Shown: positions 42,680 through 53,300 of the stretch, piece after piece | How the letters are laid out: each line of letters opens with the position of its first letter | Numbering within the stretch: the stretch's first letter is position 1 | The notes under the pieces: model-generated | The model's database searches: none | What the model saw: the letters and a program-made list of their open reading frames with translations, nothing else | What the model was told of the DNA's origin: nothing | Program-made: the position numbers and the translations under genes | Assembly: GCA_949358305.1 (NCBI GenBank) | Contig: OX442318.1 | Span: 15,482,517 to 15,546,516 of the forward strand | DNA length: 64,000 nucleotides | Source: Strigamia acuminata | Taxonomy: Eukaryota; Arthropoda; Chilopoda; Geophilomorpha; Linotaeniidae | Direction: 5' to 3'

Positions 42680-43018
42680 TGTAGGTCGGTAGCAGAGGAA
42701 AACGACCAAGAATCACTCGAAACGTCGAGTGAAACACGGCGAAAACGTCGCAAAGGCGTCACACTACTCGTGTGAACGTGTGGGCGACGTCGACGACGGA
42801 AAACGAATTGAACGGCCGCGCAAACGCGCTTATATGCCGTGAAATGATAATACTGATGCTTAAAAGCATAAAACAAATTTACTAAAGCAAAAATACTTAC
42901 AAATAAAGGGTTTACAGAGTGAAAATGGATGGGCGAGAGCCAAAACGATGGTCGCCGCCATCTTGGAAGGTGATAAGAACACTAACGACACCTGGTGTCG
43001 TGAATTGGCGTTATGGAA
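42680..43018 (-). repeat. B2 5' LTR, 3' portion (split by E)
   Basis: 339 bp of the B2 5' LTR. On the minus strand this is the end adjoining the PBS. It has GCCGCCATCTTGG (42954-42966) and minus-strand GTAAGT near 42895. The other 208 bp lie at 56727-56934; together they make 547 bp against 538 in family B. Confidence 0.88.
43014..43018. repeat. Target-site duplication of element E (TGGAA)
   Basis: TGGAA at 43014-43018 and 56722-56726. It fixes the outer LTR ends of E, including the unusual 5' terminus TATTG. Confidence 0.85.
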
Positions 43019-43499
43019 TGTTGGCCTTTAATCTTAAATAAGGTGAGTTGAAGCAGTTTTCAATGTTTTGTAACACTAGCACAAATTGTGCCGCCATCTT
43101 TAATATCATGGAAAAACATGTGAGAACAAATGATACATGGTTTGAGGTTATTTCACCTCACAAACTATAAGAAGGACAAATCACTATTGTATTCAATTTG
43201 ATTTGTCCTGTACAATGTTTAAACATAAACAACTTAAAACAGAACAAGTTCTTAATGCAAAATGCTCATAAGAGCAGACGACAATTAGACAAATCATTAT
43301 ATAAAGGTAAATCAGTTGTGGTAACGAAACACGCATTAGATAAAAAGCAATAACAACTGATCTGCAATTCCGGGACATAATACAATGATAAACTAATCGC
43401 GGGACAATCGTGCTAATCCGGAAACGCACAAAGTAATCTCTCCATCGTAAATCGGAACTGACTGTGACAACACTTGTCCCTAAACTTTACATATCAATA
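43019..43499 (-). repeat. Element E 3' LTR (481 bp)
   Basis: Minus strand TATTGATATG...CCAACA. The duplication TGGAA and the comparison of the two LTRs both place the 5' terminus at TATTG instead of at an inner TG. It carries GCCGCCATCTT near 43090-43100. The polypurine tract AGAGGGGG (complement at 43500-43507) abuts it. Confidence 0.85.
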
Positions 43500-43518
43500 C
43501 CCCCTCTGGACAACTGTG

Positions 43519-46500
43519 TCACATGTCAAAGATGTGTCCACACAATTCAGTCAAACGTGGTCGGGCTAACCACTTGGTTAATAAATCGGCCACGTTCAGT
43601 CTTCCAGAAACGTGCCGGATGTCGAAGACCTTGCTTTCATACAGATCGCGTAAATAATGAAAGCGAACCTCGATGTGTTTGTTCGCTTTATTTTCTACGC
43701 GGTTCTTGCTATATTGTATCGCCGCTGTGCTATCAGCCAAGACACAGGGCTGCAAATTCCCAAAGTAGTCGAACATTACCGACATTTTGAAGAGCCTCTT
43801 AAGCCATATCAGTTCCCTGACGCCATCAACGATGGCCACAAACTCTGACTCCATCACGGATAACGTGGTCATCTTCTGCTTTCTACACGACCACGAGACC
43901 GGAACACCGCCCAGGAAAACCACATGACCTCCGAAACTCCTTCGTTGGTCTACATCCGTAGCGTATGACGCATCGGTAAATACCGTTAGCAAAGCGCTTT
44001 TGCATCTCGAGAGATCAATACAATAATCCTCAGTACTTTTCAGGTACCTGAGTACCTGCAATAACATATTAACATGTCTCTGAGAATGTCGCTCGTTGTA
44101 TTGGGAGAGCACAATGGTGGAAAATAGTATGTCTGGTCTGGTTCGCGACGCCAAGAACAGAAGACTACCAACCAGCGATCTATAGGGGAACACGGTGTCA
44201 AGTTGTTCATCCTTCTTCACCCCCATTATCATAGTACCTACAGCTCCAGGTAACTGAACTTTATGCGACCCATCGATTTTGAAATGGTTGCATAATCTCT
44301 CGATATATTTGCGCTGATGCACTAAGATCTTGCCATTCACACGCGTAAATTCTATGCCTAGTAAATGGGTCACTGGCCCAAGGTTTACCATTTGGAAATG
44401 GTCTGCTATCCAGGACAGGACATCTTTCTCGATCTTTTCGTTGCGTGAAAAGATGACTAAATCATCGACATACACGACTAAAACTACATCTCTGTCCATA
44501 CAATAAACACAGTTAAAACCAGGGACTGGTTTGAATCCTATGTGCAACAGTCTGTCGTGCAACTTTTCGAACCACATACGGCCCGACTGATGCAGGCCGT
44601 ATAAAGCTTTGTAAAGCTTCCAGCACTTGCCGACATTCTGTGGCGTTTGAAACCCCTTTGGAATTCCCATGTATTGGACCTCGTCCAAATCTCCGTAGAG
44701 ATATGCGGCTTTTATGTCCGCATGTGTGTCTCTCCAATTCATGAGGACGACCAACATGCAAAATAACACCAAGATAACAACAAAATTCACCACTGGTGAG
44801 AACACCTCGGTGAAATCTATGCCCGGTCGCTGTTTAAAACCTTGGGCGACCAGTCTCGCTCGATGACGTCTTATTTCCCCGGTATTATCTCTCTTGATCT
44901 TATAGATCCATTTGCTGCCTAGCAATTGTTGGTCTTTCTCACATTCAACCTCTTCATATACCTTTCTTTCATTAAATATGTCAATTTCTTCTTGCATTGC
45001 GCCAACCCATTCGGACTTTCGCTCGCCTTTTATAGCCTCCTCGTAGGTGTTGGGCTCAAGCGCACAACAACCCGCAAAACCCGCAAATGGGTTCGGAAGT
45101 TCTACATTTTGAGTTTTCCCTGAGAAATCAAACAGATCTGCCTCAAACTCGTATCCGTTTTCTTGGCACCAATGCAATGCCTCAATTCTGCTGCGGAGCC
45201 TTTTCTTATCTGGCGCTACATAATGCGCATAGGTTTGCCCAGCATCCCTTCCTGTTTGCCTAATATATGGTCTGATATCCCAATCATTCATATTCAATTT
45301 TAACAAAGGAACACCCCTAACTGCTACAGCCTCTTGGCCCCCTCTTACGTTTGGAGAAGCTAACAGTGCTTCTTGAAAAACCTCTTCATCATCACTGACT
45401 TCGTCAGTTGGTTCTCCAGTAAATTCAATTAGTTTTGGTTTCTTAAAAACCAGGGGTTTAGGGGTTGTTGGTAATGGGGGCTTACCAAGTGTCAAATCCA
45501 CAGCTGGTGGAAGCGGCTTTAAAACAGGTGGCACGGCTTGTTGGACAGGTAAACCCTGAATTGGGGGAACTTGACCTGGCAAAATTTGACCTGGTATAGG
45601 AACAGGTGCTAACCTCACTGGTGTTGGTGCTTCGTCATCTGACTCAAGTCCCAAGTCACTCACATTAAAGTATTCAAAACTTTGTGTCTGTTCCTTTCCG
45701 TTTTTAGGAATGTGGTTCCCCTTCTCGTGCCAATATTCATTTTCATTAATGGTCACGTGTTTTGACCCAAAAATCTTATTACGTGTTGGGTCCCATATGC
45801 GATATCCCTTTGTATCAGTACAATAACCTACAAGGGCTCCAACCCAAGCTCTTGGTTCCAATTTGCTATGGCGTTGTTGGGCAGGGATATGTGTATAACA
45901 TTTTGATCCAATGCATCTTAAATGCCTAACTGAAGCCCTTTTGTTATAAAATACATTATAGGGGGAACGATTGTTCAATTTCGGATGTGGGTATAAGTTC
46001 TTAACATAAACAAGAGTTACCGCTAACTCTCCCCACAATCTCTTGGGAAGACCCGTTTCGATTAGCATTGCTCTCACCCCCTCTAAGATTAGGCGGTTGG
46101 CCCGCTCTGCGACAGAATTCATTTCGGGCGAATAGGCATTCGTCCGCTCGCATTTAATTCCTTCTTGTTGAGCATAATCTTCCCATTCCTTGGATACGAA
46201 CTCACCCCCTCGGTCAGTTCGTATCGCTTTGACCTTTTTAGACGTTGTGCGTTCAATCTCTCTTTGCCAAATCTTAAAAATCCCTAATACATCACTTTTC
46301 TTCTTCATGATGTATATCCACATAAAACGTGAAAAATCGTCCACTATAAGTAGGAAATAACTCCCACCCCCAAGGGTTTTAGTTTGGCTCGCTCCCCAGA
46401 CGTCCATATGGACAAGGTCTAATATGCCTTTGGTCAAAATCTGTCCTATTGGGGGAAATCCAGCGCGTGTTTTCTTGGCTTTCATGCACGCGTCACACTG

Positions 46501-48240
46501 GTCCATGTCTCTATTAGACAATTTCACTCCAAAAATATCTGTTGACTTCTCCATGTCAACAATACCCTTTGTGTGTAAATGTGCCATACGGCCGTGCCAA
46601 TAACTAATATCTAACGCTTTATCCGCTTTCCCATTAGGCTGAACCCCATTAATTCCGCTGGCCGGAAGTGCACTCGCGTCTGTCGCGCCGGAAACTATTT
46701 TCCCTGGAGTTTTACTGCCCTTGATGCCTTTTGGTGTTTCTAACACCTCACTATAAGACGGTTTTATAGTATCGCTCGCCTGCGTTACGCATTCACTCGA
46801 ATTAGTATTGGATACGCTAGTATTTACAACATTAACACTTTCAGTAACATTCAGTGTATTAGTAATCGGATTACTTATGCTAAGTGCATCCGCATGCGTC
46901 GGAATTGCACTTGCATTTACAGAAGGAACCGCAATCTGACAAGAACTCTTGTACATTCTGTCCGACTGACGCATGGCTGTCAGTATTGGTTCCGTAATCC
47001 GTTGTTTGAAAATGACCATTTTCCCTTCACCAACTCGGGTTATATACCCAGCCTCATCAGTGCGACCGAGGGAAATCAAATTTTTAGTAAAATTTGGTGC
47101 GTAAAACACATTCTTTAATATGAATGGGTGCCCTTGAGATTTATCCCGTGATTCTAGTTTAATATCTCCCACCCCGTCAATTTTGGATGAACCCTCACCC
47201 AATCGCACTGAATAATTGGAAAGAGGCTTGTAATTCACAAAACCATGTTTAGTGAAGGTAAAGTGGTCGGTGGCGCCAGTGTCCACATACCAAGCCATGT
47301 CTTGCACCCCCGATGATGTAACAAATGAAGACACGGTTGTCGTTGATTGTCCAATAGTCTGCTGAAGCGATGTGTAGAATCCTTCCAGTTCCTCAGAAGA
47401 GCTCAGATTAGCTTTTCTTCCCCGTGCACGTCCTCGGCCTTTGCCGCGTCCACGAGACTGAGAAATATTCGATGCAGATTTGGTCGGCACAATCGTAAAG
47501 CCCTGTTTCGATGAAGGGCAATCGCGTGAAAAGTGTCCTTTTCCGCCGCAGTTGTAACAAACAACTCCTTTTTGCTGCGGCTTTTGCGGATTCGTCGCAT
47601 AAGCACCAGATGCAGATGCGTCTCCTGGCGCAGTTCCACCATGAGTTCTGTTGTACTCAGCAAGGAGCCTTTCTTTAACTTTGGCCACTGTAAAGTCGGC
47701 CTTGTCCCAGTGGTACACAATGGATTTTAATGCCTCGTATTCAGGCCCGAGGAAATCCAAATATTGGAACGCGATTTCCTTTTCCGTTAAAGTAATATCC
47801 ACGTCCTTTAACTCTATCGCCTTCCTGTCCACCCTAGAAGTGAACACGACCATGTCGTCCCTTGGAAGCATTTGGAGCTGTAAAAACTCCCGGCGTAGCC
47901 TGGCTTGTCGCGCCATCGTGGTCGGCTGGTACGCTGTTTTCAGTGCGTCCCACGCTTCTTTTGCCGTTTTATGTGCGACAGCAACACCTTTCTGCGCTTC
48001 TGTGCAGCCGAGACAAATGGAGGAACGTGCACGGGATTCACGTGCCTGGAAATCACGCTTTTCCTTCGGGGAGGCCGTTACGGCCAACGCTGGCTCGGTT
48101 CCAATTACGTGAGCCCAAACTCCTTGGTGCTCTAAGTAAAGCTGCATGTCGACGGCCCAAGACTCATAATTTGCGCCGTCTAATTTGCGAATGTTTGCAT
48201 TAAATGGCTTGGAAAAATCTTCCATCACTTCACTGGCCAT
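43519..48240 (-). CDS. Copia gag-pol polyprotein, element E (1573 aa, intact)
   Basis: ATG chosen at 48240 (MASEVMEDF); 21 further codons upstream lack an ATG. Domains: copia gag, zinc knuckle C228-C231-H236-C241, an RG/GR-rich basic stretch, retropepsin D320-T-G-A (the usual form), GAG-pre-integrase, integrase D613, D676, E712 (35 spacing), proline-rich linker, diverged MBD-like block about 978-1043, reverse transcriptase with Y1257-V-D-D, and RNase H with TDASYATD and MESEF. Uninterrupted and probably functional before D2 entered its 5' LTR. The promoter LTR is now split, so expression is doubtful. Confidence 0.96.
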   Translation of the reverse strand: MASEVMEDFSKPFNANIRKLDGANYESWAVDMQLYLEHQGVWAHVIGTEPALAVTASPKEKRDFQARESRARSSICLGCTEAQKGVAVAHKTAKEAWDALKTAYQPTTMARQARLRREFLQLQMLPRDDMVVFTSRVDRKAIELKDVDITLTEKEIAFQYLDFLGPEYEALKSIVYHWDKADFTVAKVKERLLAEYNRTHGGTAPGDASASGAYATNPQKPQQKGVVCYNCGGKGHFSRDCPSSKQGFTIVPTKSASNISQSRGRGKGRGRARGRKANLSSSEELEGFYTSLQQTIGQSTTTVSSFVTSSGVQDMAWYVDTGATDHFTFTKHGFVNYKPLSNYSVRLGEGSSKIDGVGDIKLESRDKSQGHPFILKNVFYAPNFTKNLISLGRTDEAGYITRVGEGKMVIFKQRITEPILTAMRQSDRMYKSSCQIAVPSVNASAIPTHADALSISNPITNTLNVTESVNVVNTSVSNTNSSECVTQASDTIKPSYSEVLETPKGIKGSKTPGKIVSGATDASALPASGINGVQPNGKADKALDISYWHGRMAHLHTKGIVDMEKSTDIFGVKLSNRDMDQCDACMKAKKTRAGFPPIGQILTKGILDLVHMDVWGASQTKTLGGGSYFLLIVDDFSRFMWIYIMKKKSDVLGIFKIWQREIERTTSKKVKAIRTDRGGEFVSKEWEDYAQQEGIKCERTNAYSPEMNSVAERANRLILEGVRAMLIETGLPKRLWGELAVTLVYVKNLYPHPKLNNRSPYNVFYNKRASVRHLRCIGSKCYTHIPAQQRHSKLEPRAWVGALVGYCTDTKGYRIWDPTRNKIFGSKHVTINENEYWHEKGNHIPKNGKEQTQSFEYFNVSDLGLESDDEAPTPVRLAPVPIPGQILPGQVPPIQGLPVQQAVPPVLKPLPPAVDLTLGKPPLPTTPKPLVFKKPKLIEFTGEPTDEVSDDEEVFQEALLASPNVRGGQEAVAVRGVPLLKLNMNDWDIRPYIRQTGRDAGQTYAHYVAPDKKRLRSRIEALHWCQENGYEFEADLFDFSGKTQNVELPNPFAGFAGCCALEPNTYEEAIKGERKSEWVGAMQEEIDIFNERKVYEEVECEKDQQLLGSKWIYKIKRDNTGEIRRHRARLVAQGFKQRPGIDFTEVFSPVVNFVVILVLFCMLVVLMNWRDTHADIKAAYLYGDLDEVQYMGIPKGFQTPQNVGKCWKLYKALYGLHQSGRMWFEKLHDRLLHIGFKPVPGFNCVYCMDRDVVLVVYVDDLVIFSRNEKIEKDVLSWIADHFQMVNLGPVTHLLGIEFTRVNGKILVHQRKYIERLCNHFKIDGSHKVQLPGAVGTMIMGVKKDEQLDTVFPYRSLVGSLLFLASRTRPDILFSTIVLSQYNERHSQRHVNMLLQVLRYLKSTEDYCIDLSRCKSALLTVFTDASYATDVDQRRSFGGHVVFLGGVPVSWSCRKQKMTTLSVMESEFVAIVDGVRELIWLKRLFKMSVMFDYFGNLQPCVLADSTAAIQYSKNRVENKANKHIEVRFHYLRDLYESKVFDIRHVSGRLNVADLLTKWLARPRLTELCGHIFDM
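45112..45309 (-). other. Diverged MBD-like domain, element E
   Basis: About residues 978-1043. W987 is followed by arginine at +7, and later RLRSR with a glutamate four residues after the key arginine. The block closes with DLFDFSGK, which is closer to the canonical MBD end than in A or B. The DVYY strand is replaced by YAHY, so the conserved aspartate is lost and methyl-CpG specificity may be too. Confidence 0.55.
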
Positions 48241-49423
48241 TATGCGATGCGTAGCACAATACACAAAATCACTTAGAATCACAACACTTGCAAAATATAA
48301 CACTTAACCCACCAAAAATTAGGCGAAAAATAATACAATTCCACCCGGGGTACAGCTCAATAAGTGAGCACAACTTCTCCGACTAGTCGCTACAAGGACC
48401 TCCGACCGACACACCTGGGGTCGCGGGAAAATCCCCTTGCTTCGAGCAAGCCTAGCCGAAAATAAGACGACACTAGGCGAATGCCTAAAGGGTGCCGAAT
48501 ATATTAAAGGGCCCAAACAAAACCTTAATAATATTCACAAATAATTTCGAACCCAAATATATACACTTTTAAGATGTTAAGATGGCAAGTTGATGTGTGA
48601 ATTGCGGGAGGAATCGTCGCAAGTCCAACGCTGGCTGCTTGGAGCTCCCTCAGAGCACAGGCGCACACCGGGGTGCTAACCTGTGTGTGTGCGGCAATAA
48701 TAACCTCGCACACTTCGCGCACGTCCGCGCCTTCGCAATTGCCGTATTGCAAATTGCGGTTCTTCAATGTCGAATGCACGTGCGTATTCCGTACGCACGG
48801 GTTCTCCAACGTCGGTACGTCGTTCGAGACGTACGTGGTGAACGTTGATCGTTCGTGATGCGAAATATTCGCGATGATCGCCGCCGCACTCGTATCTGGC
48901 AAAAAATGCACAAAATCGACGAACTTCGCCGATAAATTAGTGCTAATGCACGCAAAACACCTCACACTGGTGTAAATAACAAATACAGTTACTTGAAAAC
49001 GCTCGTAGAATCCAAAAACCGCTGCAAAACGATGCTGGAAACAGCCAAAACACTTAACACCTGGTCGGCGCCATCTTGGATTTCCGAAAATGTGATCCAG
49101 GTTGGGAAATACAATTTCGCGTGGTTTTAGCAGTTTCCTTCTGCTAAATGCCGGATATTTTAACGAAAATATCTTGTCCTCACCGCTAGTGATGAAAACG
49201 CTGGCCGCTCCACGCTGAAAACCGCTCAAAATCGTCGAAAAACGAATAATTTCGACTCCGCCGACCCCCGATGTTGGCTGCGCTACTCGGCGACGTGCGG
49301 GAAACGTTCCGTGTCGCCCCGCCTCCGTTTTCCGTGCGTCGTGGCCGTTCGCGACGTGGAAAATCGCCGAAAAATTGCTTTATACAATAGCAACTCACCA
49401 GAAACGTAATCCTCTGCTACCAC
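48241..49423 (-). promoter_or_regulatory. Element E 5' leader with PBS
   Basis: Minus strand. PBS complement CCTCTGCTACCA at 49411-49422, one base from the LTR. GC-rich hairpin TTAGCACCCCGGTGTGC at about 48661-48682. A block at about 48950-49090 carries LTR-like landmarks (ACACCTGG, GGCGCCATCTTGG). Open frames here (such as 234 codons at 48525-49229) show no recognised motif and I do not call them. Confidence 0.7.
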
Positions 49424-49669
49424 TGTTGGCCTTTAATCTTAAATAAGGTGAGTTGAAGCAGTTTTCAATGTTTTGTAACACTAGCACAAATTGTGCCGCC
49501 ATCTTTAATATCATGGAAAAACATGTGAGAACAAATGATACATGGTTTGAGGTTATTTCACCTCACAAACTATAAGAAGGACAAATCACTATTGTATTCA
49601 ATTTGATTTGTCCTGTAAAATGTTTAAACATAAACAACTTAAAACAGAACAAGTTCTTAATGCAAAATG
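49424..49669 (-). repeat. Element E 5' LTR, 3' portion (split by D2)
   Basis: 246 bp matching 43019-43264, interrupted at AAATG, the D2 target duplication (49665-49669 and 56482-56486). Confidence 0.93.
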
Positions 49670-50140
49670 TGTAGCAGAGGAGTGCGCTCACAGTATAAAA
49701 TACTGTGTGTGGAAGCGAGTTTAAATGCCGAAACACGGCTAATATGAGCGCAATGACGTGCGCGCACCTCCAGCACTTGAAAATGGTGGAAAATAAAGTC
49801 ACTGCACTCTAAAGTGCTCATGAGTGACAAACACAATGTAAAAATAAACTAAATGTTTAATAAAAACGAAAATGCTTACATAATGTGGTCCATTTAGATG
49901 GAGAAAATACATGAGTGCTTGCTGGCATGCAAGCGGCCATTGTGATTGTGAAAGACATACATGCACACCATCTGGTGTTAATAATAAGTAATACAAAAGT
50001 AAACAGTATAGAGGCAGCATTATGCCCAATGTTAAATAATGAAATAAATCCTAATAAATACACTAGGCTGCATAATGCAGTAATACATTAAGAAATGCGC
50101 AAAACAAGTACGGAGGACTGTTTGGCATCGATAAACAACA
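49670..50140 (-). repeat. D2 3' LTR (471 bp)
   Basis: Minus strand TGTTGTTTATCG...CCTCTGCTACA. The purine tract AAGGGGGA (complement at about 50144-50151) lies three bases upstream on the minus strand. Confidence 0.95.
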
Positions 50141-50348
50141 ATTTCCCCCTTCGATGGCAAATAGCCGCAAAAATAAAGAATAAGTTAAGGGAAAAACTTT
50201 AAATGTAACTTTACATAGAATAATAATAATGGAAATAATAATTCGGAACATCGAGCCGGGTACTGTTATATTAATCACTACAGAAGCCCGAAAATTCCCA
50301 CTGGAACTCGATGATCCTCAAAATTCGGGTAAAACTAAATTAAGAATG

Positions 50349-53300
50349 TCACGATAGGTTGAAATTGAAAATCCGGGAAATCAGCAGACGCAGTTGAGAT
50401 GAGCTCAACCATTTGGTAAAAATGTCTGCCACGTTCATTGATCCGGGGACTTTGCGCAATTGAAATGCACCTGCTGTGTACCATTCCCGAATCCAATGAA
50501 ATTTCACTCGGATATGTTTCGTTTTACTGTTCTCCACGTCATTTGATGTGAATTGGATGGAAGAAAGCGCATCGGAGAACACTAAAGGTGGTGAAGATCT
50601 ATTCAGCATCGGGACGGAACTGTAGACGTAATCCAGCCAATAAAGCTCACGGACGCACTCAACGAGGGCGACAAACTCCGCCTCCATCGTTGAGCACGCC
50701 ACGCTGGTCTGTTTTCTACAACTCCATCCGATGGGGACGTTTCCAATAAAAGCTATATACCCGCCGAAACTCAAAGAAGTGCTGACTTCGGTGGCCCAGG
50801 ACGCGTCAGTATATCCCCATAGTTGTCCATTGGAACAATTTGACAGTTCAATTGCATAATCCAAAGTATTGCCTACATAGCGCACAACCTGCATGAGTGC
50901 CTTGATGTGCGTGTGGTTATAGCAATTGTTAAATTGTGACAACATTATCACTGAGAATAATATATCAGGTCGTGTCCTCGATGCGAGGAAGAGAAGAGAG
51001 CCAATTAACGAACGATAAGGAAATTCTGGCAAGTCCTCTTTCGACCCTTTGACGAGCGTCGTTCCTGGTGTTACTGGGACCTTGATGAGTTTATCGGCGA
51101 TAATTTCAAATTTCTTGAGAATCTTCTGTATGTATGCACGTTGAATGATGAAGATTCCCTTGGGAGTACGGATGAACTCTACACCTAAGAGTTTCGTAAT
51201 TGGTCCTAAATTCACGACATCGAATTTGGTGCTGATAAGCGCAATTAATTGCGTCAGGATGCCATCCGTCGCGTGAAATAGTACTATATCATCGACGTAT
51301 ATTAGCATCACGGCGGAAGTTCCGTATATGTATACACAGTTGCATCCTGGTAATCTGCGAAATCCTAAATCGCGCAATGTTTGATCTAATTTCTCAAACC
51401 ATTGGCGCCCGGACTGGTGGAGACCATAGAGCGACTTTATCAGGAGCCATACATGATTTGGATTTGAACATGTTGCGCCAGCTGGAATGCGCATATATAC
51501 TTTGTGCGCAAGATCGCCGTATAGGTACGCGCACTTCACATCTAAATGCGCGTCCTTCCACCCTTTGAGGACTACTAATAGGCAGAAAAATAGGCGTATG
51601 AGAACAAAGTTGACAACAGGGCTAAAGACTTCATCGTAGTCTACACCTAAAGTTTGGCGAAAGCCCTGTGCCACTAATCTGGCGCGATATCTGGCTGGTT
51701 TGCCTAGAGCATCTTCCTTCAGTTTGAAGAGCCACTTGCATCCTAATATGGTTGTATTTTCCGGTTTAGGGACCTCTTCATAGACGCCTCTTTCTGCAAA
51801 AGTGTCTAACTCTTCATTAATGGCTTCCTGTCATTTGGTTGCATCCGGAAATCTTACAGCCTCTGCGTAACTTGTGGGATCACGACGACAAAGGTGTACT
51901 CTGGGAAGTGGTGGCGGAAGATTCTCTAATTCATATTCCATGTTGCCAAAATAAAATAGTTCAGGATCATAAGGAATGTTGTTCATGTGACAGAATTCCT
52001 CAACGTCACCTCTAGAACGTAATCGGAGTCCTGCTTCTGGGAAATAATAAACATCGACTTTGAGTTTTCCAGGTTCCTGTACTTTGCGCAAATGTTCCTC
52101 CCTTTTCCAGTGTCTACACTCAGTATCTCCAGCAATGTAACGCCATTTATATGCAGTTGCAGCTCCAGTTGGAGGTGGACCATGGTGGGCTGCTTGATGA
52201 GCTTGTGGCGCATTTCCACGAGAGCCTCGACGAGCATTTACAAAACTCGGAGGTGAACCAGGTGGTGTATGACTTGGTGTATTGCCGGGAGTAATAACTG
52301 GACTCGGCACCGGCGTTATTACTGGAGTAATTAGAGGGGCTCGAATAGGAGATCCCGGAGTTGGAGTGGCTGGCGGAGTTCGGAATTGAGCACCCGCTGG
52401 GGTCGAATCGTCAGAGTCATAGTCCGTATCACATTCATCCTCTGAATCCGGAAATTTGGGCCAATCAGTATATTGTAGACCGTCGTCTTCAAACCTCACT
52501 TGCGGTTGTGAAATGCGCAATGGTTGATAAGTTTGCGATGTTTGATGCGATTGGTCCTCCTCTGGTCCCATCCACGGTTGCTGCGGACCTCGATAATGGT
52601 TGGAACGTTTGTAGGATTGCCGTTCGTCAATTTGGACGTGAATGGATTCGATGACTTTGTTATCTGTCGGATTCCAGACGCGATAACCTCGCGTTGTCGT
52701 GGCGTATCCAACCAAATAGCCCTCCCAAGCTCGTGGATCCAATTTGTCCCTGCCAGGAGCCGTGTGATGTACCCAGCATTTGGAGCCTAACTTCCGGAGG
52801 TGTCGGAGCGAAAGGGCACGTCGTCGCCACAAAATATAGGGCACCTCATTTTTGAGACGAGAATGAGGGCACCGGTTCTTTATATAAGAGAAAGTCACTG
52901 CGAATTCCGCCCAAAGTTCATTAGGTAATCCGGTTTCATCTAAAATGGCACGAGTATAATCCGCCATTGTGCGATTTATTCGTTCTGCTGTGCCATTCAT
53001 AGCGGGGCTATGGGGATTGGTCCGCTGGGCTTGAATTCCAGTTTCTTTCAGATATCGTTCGAATTCATTTGATAAGAATTCTCCTCCTCGGTCAGTTCGG
53101 ATGGCCTTCACTCGTTTGCCCGTCACTCGTTCGATTCGTGTGACGTAGTCTTTGAACAATCCAAATACTTGGGATTTTTGAGCCATCGGAAATATCCAGG
53201 CATAGCGCGTGGCGTCGTCGATAATCGTTAGCACATAACGCGCGCCTCCGTAGGAAGTCGTTCTTGATGCTCCCCACACGTCCATGTGTAGGAGATCTAA

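Noticed and set aside
43519-48240. Envelope-like gene in any of the elements
   Set aside because: No additional frame with signal peptide or transmembrane pattern lies between RNase H and the 3' LTR of A, B, E or D2.
48525-49229. 234-codon minus-strand frame in the E leader
   Set aside because: No motif, and the counterpart in other leaders is not open. Considered an accessory gene but unsupported.
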